Assembly (NCBI GenBank): GCA_027577415.1
Contig: JANBQS010000563.1
Location: 1-15,348, forward strand
Direction: 5' to 3'
Length of the DNA: 15,348 nucleotides
From: Coemansia sp. RSA 922
Lineage: Eukaryota > Kickxellomycota > Kickxellomycetes > Kickxellales > Kickxellaceae
Position 1 is the stretch's first letter. The number at the start of each line of letters is the position of its first letter. The translations under genes were made by a program, and so were the position numbers. Below, in pieces: positions 8,608 to 15,348 of the stretch. The notes under the pieces were generated by a model. The model was not told the origin of the DNA, made no database searches, and saw nothing but the letters and a program-made list of their open reading frames with translations.

Positions 8608-8824
8608 TGTAGTTAATCTAATCTGCGGCTATTGGTCCAGCTCGCGTGTCACTTGGCTTGTTTACTTTTTTTTGTGCGACCGGAAATTGGGGAGGCCCAG
8701 ACTTGGCACTTGGAGGAGAGCAGTAAACGCAAAGTGGATCATCTCCTTTTCGTCTTTCAAACTACGCAAGAAAAAAAAAAACTTTTTCATACTGTAAAAA
8801 AACACGTTTCTGAATTTATTGAAA

Positions 8825-9904
8825 ATGGGCTTGGCTAAAGTGGCAAACTCGGTGCAAGGCAGCATCGTCAACAACACGATGAGCAACAACAAGGTGCTGC
8901 AGACGCTGTGCAACATGGGTATTCTCGCCAGCGAGGTCACGTATGCCCTGGCGAGCAAGCTCGACCGGTCTGTCCCTGCGCCCACCAGCCGCATCGATCG
9001 CATCGTCATGGAGTCGCGCAGCCAGTCTGAGAAGAACGAGGTTCCCAACGAGAAGAAGACGGCCATAGTGACTGGAGCCAACAGCGGCATCGGTTTCGAG
9101 ACTGCCAAGGCTTTGGGACGCGCTGGGTTCCACACGATCCTTGCCTGCCGCAACGTAGAGCAAGCAAAGGAGGCGGTGGAGCGCTTGGAGCGACAGACCG
9201 GGCTGGAGGACCGATTTGAGGTCATGGCGCTGGATCTGGCGTCACTCGAGTCTGTGACCGCGTTTGTTGAGGAATTCAAGGCGCGCGACTGCTCTTTGGA
9301 CGTCTTGGTGAACAACGCGGGACTGATGATGAGCCCCTATGGCAAGACCAAGGACGGCATCGAGCTGCAGTTCGGGACCAACCATGTCGGTCACTTTGCC
9401 CTAACGAATGGTTTGTTGGATAACCTGAAGCGTGCTGAAGACGGCGCCCGTATTGTCGTGGTATCGTCGATGGCTGCGTTTATGACTCCTGAGATCAACT
9501 ATGAGGGCGTCGAGGTCGAGAGCAAGTACAACAAGACCACTAACTATGCTATTTCGAAGCTGGCCAATATGACGTTTGCCAAGGCACTGGCGCGCAAGCT
9601 CGAGGGCTCTCAGGTTACTGTCAATGTGGTGCACCCTGGATCTATTGCCACGAACCTTACGCGTCATATTGGCACAAGCGGTATCCAGCATGCAGCTGAG
9701 AACGCCATGCTGTTGGACGTGTCTGCTGGCGCATTGACTACTGTTTATGTAGCTATGTCGCCTGAGGTTGAGGGAGAGTCGGGCACGTTTTATTCGCGCT
9801 GCCTGCAGATGGATATGCATCCTAAAGCTCTTGACTTGGCAGAGCAGGATAAACTCTGGGCGTATACCGAGAAGATTCTCGCAGAGAAAACAAAGTCCAA
9901 GTAA
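8825..9904 (+). CDS. Short-chain dehydrogenase/reductase, retinol-dehydrogenase-like, copy 1
   Basis: This intronless gene encodes 359 residues. The start at 8825 is the first in-frame ATG, in an AAA-ATG-G context, and it aligns with the start of the downstream copy. The classical SDR marks are all present: TGANSGIG cofactor loop at 83-90, NNAG at 163-166, catalytic Asn in NHVGHF at 186, Ser at 214/215 and Tyr241-x3-Lys245. The TGxxxGxG loop and ACRN after beta-2 (R109) suggest NADP(H) preference, which is inference. The layout resembles RDH11-14 and WWOX-like enzymes that reduce or oxidise lipophilic carbonyls and alcohols. The first 80 residues form an N-terminal extension shared with the next gene, containing a weakly hydrophobic stretch (about 24-43) that might associate with membrane. 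The substrate cannot be told from sequence. It lies 174 bp upstream of its tandem paralogue. Confidence 0.9.
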   Translation: MGLAKVANSVQGSIVNNTMSNNKVLQTLCNMGILASEVTYALASKLDRSVPAPTSRIDRIVMESRSQSEKNEVPNEKKTAIVTGANSGIGFETAKALGRAGFHTILACRNVEQAKEAVERLERQTGLEDRFEVMALDLASLESVTAFVEEFKARDCSLDVLVNNAGLMMSPYGKTKDGIELQFGTNHVGHFALTNGLLDNLKRAEDGARIVVVSSMAAFMTPEINYEGVEVESKYNKTTNYAISKLANMTFAKALARKLEGSQVTVNVVHPGSIATNLTRHIGTSGIQHAAENAMLLDVSAGALTTVYVAMSPEVEGESGTFYSRCLQMDMHPKALDLAEQDKLWAYTEKILAEKTKSK

Positions 9905-10030
9905 TATATATTGGTCTAGTGAGAAAACGGCGTCAAGATTGTCCCTACCCTATAACTCGCCACCAATCTCTCTCTCGCAGTGCTAATGCAAGACATATTT
10001 TCTCTCCCTTGCTTTTTTTCCGACAACATT

Positions 10031-10040
10031 TATATTTAAA
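10031..10040 (+). promoter_or_regulatory. TATA-like element before SDR copy 2
   Basis: TATATTTAAA lies about 40 bases before the ATG, followed by an A-run and a T-rich stretch. It could be a TATA box, or simply AT-rich leader; the short distance to the ATG would leave a very short 5' UTR. Confidence 0.25.
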
Positions 10041-10078
10041 AAAAATCTCTCATATTTCAAACGTTTTTTTTTTGGACC

Positions 10079-11140
10079 ATGGGATTGGATTCTGCCGCAA
10101 ACTCGCTACAAGGCTCTATTATTAGTAGCACGCTGGGTGGTAACAGATTGCTCCAGGCGATATGTGCAACAAGCGTGGTTGTGACCGATATTGGCTATGC
10201 CATGATCAGCAAGTTGGACAGGTCGATGCCGTCTTCAACCAGTCGTATTGACCATATCGTCATGGAATCTCGCAGCAGGGCCGAGAGCAATAAGATGCCC
10301 AACGAGCAAAAGACTGCTGTGGTAACTGGCGCCAACTGCGGTATCGGTTTCGAAACAGCCAAGGCACTGGGCCGTGCTGGCTTCCACACAATATTAGCTT
10401 GTCGTAACGCAGAAAGGGGTAAGGAAGCCGTGGAGCAGTTGGAGAGGCAGACTGGACTGGAAGGTCGATTTGAGTTTATGGCGCTAGATCTGTCATCGCT
10501 CGAATCAGTTCACGCGTTTATCAACCATTTCAAAGCCCGCGACTGTGCCCTAGACATACTCGTAAACAACGCTGGAGTGGCGTGTCCCTACAGCCAGACC
10601 ACGGAGGGCATTGAAATGCAATTCGGAACTAACCACGTCGGTCACTTTGTATTGACTCTGGGTCTACTGGATAGCCTCAAACGCGCAGAGGATGGCGCCC
10701 GTGTAGTCGTTGTATCGTCAATGGCTGCTTTCATGGTGGCTCGTATATCCTACGACAATGTCGAGCAGGAACGCAATTTCTTTGCTATGAGAAACTATGC
10801 CTTATCTAAGCTGGCCAATATGACTTTTGCCAAGACTTTGGCGGCTCGATTGAATGGCTCGGGAGTCACTGTTAATGCTGTTAATCCGGGTGCAGTCGCT
10901 ACAAATCTGAGCCGTCATGGCGCGGGCCAACATTTTCAACGTGCTATTCTGGGTGCTATGTTTCTCGATCCGCCTACAGGCGCTATCTGCTCGATCTACG
11001 CGGCACTATCTCCCGATGTAGAGGGCGTATCTGGTAAATTCTACTCGCGTTGTCTGCCAATGGACATGCATCCAATGGCTCTAGACGAGACAGAGCAAGA
11101 TAAGCTGTGGACGTATACAGAGAAACTGGTTTCCAAATAA
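10079..11140 (+). CDS. Short-chain dehydrogenase/reductase, retinol-dehydrogenase-like, copy 2
   Basis: This intronless gene encodes 353 residues, and its ATG at 10079 sits in ACC-ATG-G. It is a tandem paralogue of the gene at 8825: across residues 79-166 I count 73 of 88 identical positions, and the N-terminal extension (starting MGL, with ANSxQGSI) is also shared. The catalytic set is complete: TGANCGIG at 83-90 (Cys where copy 1 has Ser), NNAG at 163-166, Asn185, Ser213/214 and Tyr240-x3-Lys244. The middle section after the NNAG loop and the region around 225-237 have diverged most, which is where substrate contacts often lie in SDRs, so a different substrate is possible. Synonymous choice looks more A/T-ending than in copy 1. 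A TATA-like TATATTTAAA lies at 10031-10040. An AATAAA at 11168-11173 may be its polyadenylation signal, and it falls within 20 bases of the stop of the opposing protease gene. Confidence 0.9.
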   Translation: MGLDSAANSLQGSIISSTLGGNRLLQAICATSVVVTDIGYAMISKLDRSMPSSTSRIDHIVMESRSRAESNKMPNEQKTAVVTGANCGIGFETAKALGRAGFHTILACRNAERGKEAVEQLERQTGLEGRFEFMALDLSSLESVHAFINHFKARDCALDILVNNAGVACPYSQTTEGIEMQFGTNHVGHFVLTLGLLDSLKRAEDGARVVVVSSMAAFMVARISYDNVEQERNFFAMRNYALSKLANMTFAKTLAARLNGSGVTVNAVNPGAVATNLSRHGAGQHFQRAILGAMFLDPPTGAICSIYAALSPDVEGVSGKFYSRCLPMDMHPMALDETEQDKLWTYTEKLVSK

Positions 11141-11167
11141 TATCAACAAATGTTTTCTTATTGTCTA

Positions 11168-11173
11168 AATAAA
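11168..11173 (+). terminator. Candidate polyadenylation signal AATAAA of SDR copy 2
   Basis: AATAAA begins 28 bases after the SDR stop and lies just before the stop codon (11192-11194) of the opposing M16 protease gene. Cleavage 10-30 bases downstream would put the mRNA end inside the protease coding region on the other strand. The motif is seen; its use is inferred. Confidence 0.4.
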
Positions 11174-11191
11174 AAAGCTACTATATAGTAT

Positions 11192-14100
11192 CTAGCTGCT
11201 GTACTTGGGCACTAGAACCTCGGCCGAGACTCCTAGCCCAAACAGCTGTTGGGTGGCCTGGAACTTTCTATAGTCAGTCATCAGCCACATACCATCGGGT
11301 GTCTTGTGCATGCCAATGGTAGAAAAGTTCTTGTGGCTCACGTCAGCATAGTTGCCAAACGTCTCATGGTCCTTGATAGCTAGCACTAGAGCAGTGCCAG
11401 TATGAGTTGCACGTTCTGCACTCTCGCCCGCCGTATACGTTGCTCCAGATGCCGACAGACTAGCTTTCTTTAATTCTGCAATCAGTGACCCAGAGTCATC
11501 ACTAGCGTCAGCTTGCTCCTTGTGCCCAGCGATGGCCATACTAATAAACTCGTCAACCTTGCCAATGTCCAAGGCATCGTTGCCCTCAGAGTGCAGGCAT
11601 CCATACAGCGCCAACGTTTTGGCCGAGTATTCCTTAAAGTCGCTCACAGTTGGTTTCCAAATCTTGGTCGACCACATCTGCACATCAAGACGCGTGTATG
11701 CCGGCGCAGTGCTGGGGTTGACACATTTGTTCCAGAGCTCGAGCAACTCACCCTTTGAGATCGATTGCAAGAAACCAACCTTTATATCGCAAAGGTTGAA
11801 GTTGTAGGTGTTGGAGCATATATGTCCGTTGTAAATATCAGCCTCTTCATCGATATTCTTCATTCGTTCTTGGTAAATATTGATGAGCGACTTTACACGG
11901 TTGTCGAATTGCTCGTCAGTCATGTCGATAAGCCGCTGCTGCATCTCGTGAATAAATCTGTTAATATGCAGCGTCATAAACATTGGATTTGACTCGCCCT
12001 CAATGCGTAAAGTAAGCACACTTCTTCCACCACGATAGCTGGAGCTCGATGCGCTTACTTTGTATCCTAGTTGGTGCTTAGTGCGAAGCTGAGCAAAGAA
12101 GCTGTCATGCACCACTTCTTGAAGAATCTCAAGTAAAACCACTTGCCTCTTATCGGATTGCAGTCCACAGTAGATGCTGCATTCTATCGCACTATTGACA
12201 CAGTCATCATTTGGCATTTGCAACTGATGGACGTAATATCCAGGCTCAAAGTTATAGGTCCTAGCCTTGTTGGACGTGTATCCTAGATTGGGAGTGGGCT
12301 TGATAATATCCTGCACATTGTCGGCGACTTTGAGCGCCTCCTCCTCATCAAAGTTACCCACCATGCACATCTTAGTAAATGTGACATCAAATAGCGAGTC
12401 CACATGTGCCTGTAGCTTGTCCAAGGTTACCTTGGGTAGCTCGCTCTCCACGAGCTGATAGTGCCACATGGACGAATTGTTGATGTAGCTTGTATAGGTC
12501 CCACACAGCCCCGAGGGGGTAGAGTTGGCAACATTGCCAAAAGCCTGCTTGAACTTGGCCATATACACCGAAAACTGCGTACTATCGACCTTGAACGTCT
12601 TTGCCCTCTCTATAACAGTCTTTAGCAGCTCCGGGAGTTTGCTGCTAAATCCTGCCACATAGACTTCAACAGTCGAGTTTGTCGGATAAACACAATAACT
12701 TAATCCTGCACATGTGGCATTATATAGATCCTCGTCCAGATCACTGCCAAGCATACTGCAATATAATTTGCTCATAATGTGGTTCTGTGGAGAGCTGTTG
12801 ACAGTTGGTACGTTAATGCTGAGAGAAATGCTTCCCTTTGCTGTGCTAAACTGATCATCCTGCTTAAACCACAGTTCGAAATTATCGTTGAGCCTGAGCA
12901 GCGTGGGCCTGAGCACAGCTGCAGCGCCCAGCATATTGGGGCTCTTGATGGTAAAATCAGTCGGCATAAACTCGTTTCTCTCAGGAAGACTGAGGCCATC
13001 AACATGAATATCATCGCAGGCCAATTCGTGCAAAAGGTCGGCAGATAGGCTGTCGACATGATATGCAGCTCCAAAGTAGGGCTCAATATCTGAGCAATCG
13101 ATTGACTCATGCTTGATAGCACCAATGAAAACGCGGAAGTTATCAGGGCTGATAAAGCTCAGGCAATGCAAGATGGTGTCAAAGTCAAACTCCTCATATG
13201 CGCACGATTTGGACAGGACGTGTTCCGGTGCAAGATATTCGTTGAAGATAAGGTTAATATAGCTCAATGCCTGACTGACTGCACCCGATTTTTTCCGGTT
13301 GTCGAATCCAATTTTCATCAGGGACGATATTTCATGATGTACCCACTCCTGCGGTCCACTGCTTACTAGCATCCGCACATATGCAAATACAGCGCGCATA
13401 ATGTCCTCATAGTGCTCAAGCCCCTCTGGAGTAGCACTAATAGATATGTTAAATTCGTTGAAGCCCTTATTTTGATTGGTGTTGGTCCCAGCACTCAGAC
13501 CAGTTGCCCATCCCTTCTGCTTGAGGTACGCCATTATCGAACCCTGGCCTTCGTGGCTAATGAGATGAGAAATGTAGACGAATGGGTCGCTCCTATACAT
13601 GGCCTTGACATCAGGCACCGGGAAATCCATACTCATTGTGTGCGTGTCGTCTACTGTCTCATAGTAAACAGCTTTACCCAAAAACTCGGCGCTGACAGGG
13701 TGGTCGACAATTCTTTGAGCACTGTCTCCTCTGCTCTTGACATCCGAAAACTTTGATGCAGCCCACTCCGCCAGTTGGTCCAGAGAGTGGTTTCCGTAGA
13801 CAACGAGCTTCATAATATCAGACGAGTAATACTTGTTGTAGAACTTTAGCAACTCTTCGTGCAAGTCAAGGCCATGGTCCTTGGCGCCTTGCTGCAAAGT
13901 CTCGATGTTTCCTGGCATGAACTTGGAGTAAGGATGCCCCAAGCTGCATAGCTTGCACTCTATCTGGTGGCTACGCCAAAAGTCGCTATTTAACAAGCCC
14001 TTATACTCTGAGTCAACTGCACACAGCTCACGATCGACACAGTCCTGTTTAAACAATGGGCTGGTAAAGAAAGACGAGAACCTGTCCAGCGCCTCTTCAA

Positions 14101-14616
14101 AGGCATCGTTGGCAATGCCAAAATAGAATGTGGTCCTAGAGAACTGGGTCCAAGCATTCGAGTCACCATTATGCTCGGAAATAAATGATGTAAACTCGTT
14201 CTCATCAGGATACTTTTCCGTTCCCTACAATTAGTGTGCAACCAAGCAGCAAGCAAGACAAATAATTAAGTGACAAGGTGGGTGAAACTACATAGGTGCT
14301 AAGTGCTAATTAGTTTTTTACTTACCATAAATAACATGTGCTCGAGGAAGTGAGCAAGACCTTGTAGCTCAACAGGGTCCATGTTGGAGCCAACGTTTAC
14401 GCTCAGTGCTGCAGTGGCTGTTTCAGTTTCGGCATCCTGTACACACATCACCACAAGGTTATTGGGGAGACGAATAAGCCTGTAGTCGTTAGTATCGCTG
14501 GCAGACTTTTCCATGGGACCAGTATACTCTTCGTAGGGAAGCTGCGAAACAGAGGTTTTGCGATGCTCAAATCCCAAAGTCCAGTCGGGTAATGGGTAGT
14601 TCTTGCAAAAATCCAT
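11192..14616 (-). CDS. STE23: M16 zinc metallopeptidase, insulin-degrading enzyme / Ste23 type
   Basis: Two exons, 14616-14326 and 14224-11192, are joined over a 101-nt intron (14325-14225, GTAAGT...CTAATTGTAG) in phase 0. The product is 1107 residues. The splice completes the M16 active-site region: the inverted zinc motif HFLEH at 89-93, followed after the junction by GTEKYPDENEF. E170 is the third zinc ligand, 81 residues after H89 as in human IDE, and E163 is the conserved second glutamate. R811 and Y818 in RTKHQLGY match the IDE substrate-binding pair in the C-terminal half. All four M16 modules appear to be present, so the clamshell enzyme should be active. In yeast Ste23 helps process the a-factor pheromone and cleaves small peptides. 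The chain is longer than IDE (about 1020) because of an A/S/T/G-rich insert near residues 1020-1060. The ATG at 14616 (AACATGG) is the best start; an in-frame upstream ATG at 14805 would add unlikely leader sequence. Confidence 0.93.
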
Positions 14617-15027
14617 GTTGGAGCGTTCAAGTGACAGATAATGTAGAAGGTATAAGTTGGTGGTTGGTAAGCGCCGTGTGCTTGGTACAGAAAAAAAGAT
14701 GTAAAAAAGGGTTATCAAAATGTAAAAACAGTGGAGATGAGAAAAGCACGTCTGTAGCTCTTGTGCCCTTCTACGTTGCTTTTTAACAGCAGCTCCACCA
14801 AGCAAATTGCAAGGGCTCGTCAGAAAATGTGTGCTTTGGTGAAAGGATTCGCATAGCGCTTTGTGTTTTCTTTAAAGCATCGCACGCCTTTTCGTAGATT
14901 TTAAAGACACCTGTCATAAAACAAAGCAAAAGGTGCATTATAACAAAAAATACAAAGATGTAAAACTGCTTTGTGACTAAATGCATTGAAAGAAACATCT
15001 CTCAAAGCTCTGTGTCTAAGACATGCT
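14617..15027. other. AT-rich upstream region of the M16 protease, no clear gene
   Basis: This is presumably the 5' UTR and promoter of the protease. It contains an exact 12-bp direct repeat, AAAGATGTAAAA, at 14695-14706 and 14954-14965. A minus-strand ORF from an ATG at 14998 to 14783 (71 codons) starts with a hydrophobic stretch like a signal peptide and ends WWSCC. It has no recognisable family and sits in the protease leader, so I do not call it a gene. Confidence 0.4.
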
Positions 15028-15280
15028 ATGTACTATGGTCGGACTAGTGAAGAGGAGCGGAATGCATGGAGGTCTGTGATGATGTACATATTTCTAATAT
15101 GCTTGTCAATCTTCAGTGGTATCTTTCTTGTCTTCAAGGAAGCGAGCTTGATGTTCTATATTATTGCGTATTTATTGATATTAAATTGTTGACGACAATG
15201 ACCTAACGACTCTTAGTAGACGTAACAGGTCAGCTTGGTACAGAGCCTACATTTCATATGTATATTTGAGTGTAAAGTAA
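15028..15280 (+). CDS. Doubtful small hydrophobic ORF, possibly spliced
   Basis: An ATG at 15028 opens a frame with a polar start (RTSEEERNAW) and two hydrophobic stretches (about residues 17-35 and 40-53), ending unspliced at 15192 after 54 residues. Alternatively a 49-nt intron (GTATTT at 15168, CCTAAC branch-like site, TTAG ending at 15216) keeps the frame open to TAA at 15278-15280 and gives 67 residues. The intron would be shorter than any other here. I recognise no family. It could be a small membrane protein, an exon of a gene running beyond the window, or chance in AT-rich DNA. Confidence 0.25.
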
Positions 15281-15348
15281 ACTGAGATTGAAAATGAACT
15301 GATAAAAAGTGCTAATTGAAAGAAGAGAAAGGATAAAAGCTAAAAATG
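15281..15348. other. AT-rich right edge, nothing recognised
   Basis: This A-rich stretch ends with an ATG at 15346-15348, which might be the start of a gene beyond the edge, but nothing supports that. It holds one copy (15307-15317) of the 11-mer AAGTGCTAATT, also found at 1809 and 14301. Confidence 0.3.

Noticed and set aside
14783..14998. Minus-strand 71-codon ORF with a hydrophobic start and a WWSCC end
   Set aside because: It lies in the protease leader, with no homologue recognised and no splice support; I kept it only as a note in the regional entry.
1..15348. CRISPR array, transposon, tRNA, rRNA or biosynthetic cluster
   Set aside because: I saw no regularly spaced repeats, transposase or integrase domains, tRNA-like cloverleaf or cluster of pathway enzymes.

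Overview
The window looks like a gene-dense piece of a fungal nuclear genome. The evidence is short spliceosomal introns (75-112 nt, GTACGT or GTAAGT donors, CTAAC/CTAAT branch-like sites shortly before a TAG acceptor in several of them), T-rich leaders before start codons, no operon-like ribosome binding sites, and a gene set typical of fungi. The gene mix and intron style suggest an early-diverging fungus, possibly Kickxellomycotina, but I cannot prove that from the sequence alone.

Layout, left to right. (1) 72-1690, minus: a three-exon coiled-coil protein of 484 residues with an AAxxG motif near its N-terminus that resembles the CC1 box of dynein-activating adaptors. (2) 1691-2684: a roughly 1 kb divergent intergenic region with several short repeats and palindromes and no convincing gene. 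(3) 2685-6131, plus: a single-exon WD40 protein of the WDR44 / yeast YMR102C-DGR2 type with a C-terminal CxxC...CxxC pair. (4) 6262-8607, plus: a three-exon AP180/CALM (Yap1801/1802-type) ANTH-domain clathrin adaptor with a long Q/N-rich tail carrying three NPF motifs. (5) 8825-9904 and 10079-11140, plus: two intronless, tandemly duplicated short-chain dehydrogenases of the retinol-dehydrogenase-like group. (6) 11192-14616, minus: a two-exon M16 zinc metallopeptidase of the insulin-degrading enzyme / Ste23 type, tail-to-tail with the second dehydrogenase. (7) 14617-15348: AT-rich sequence with at most one or two doubtful small hydrophobic ORFs.

These genes do not form a cluster with a shared pathway. 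Three of them touch membrane traffic or motor-linked transport (the coiled-coil protein, the WDR44-like protein and AP180), but adjacency means little in fungi. I found no mobile element, CRISPR array, tRNA, rRNA or obviously new multi-gene system. The observations most worth following are the possible fungal dynein adaptor, the extra zinc-ribbon-like module on the WDR44-like protein, the site-rich divergent promoter and the diverged dehydrogenase pair.
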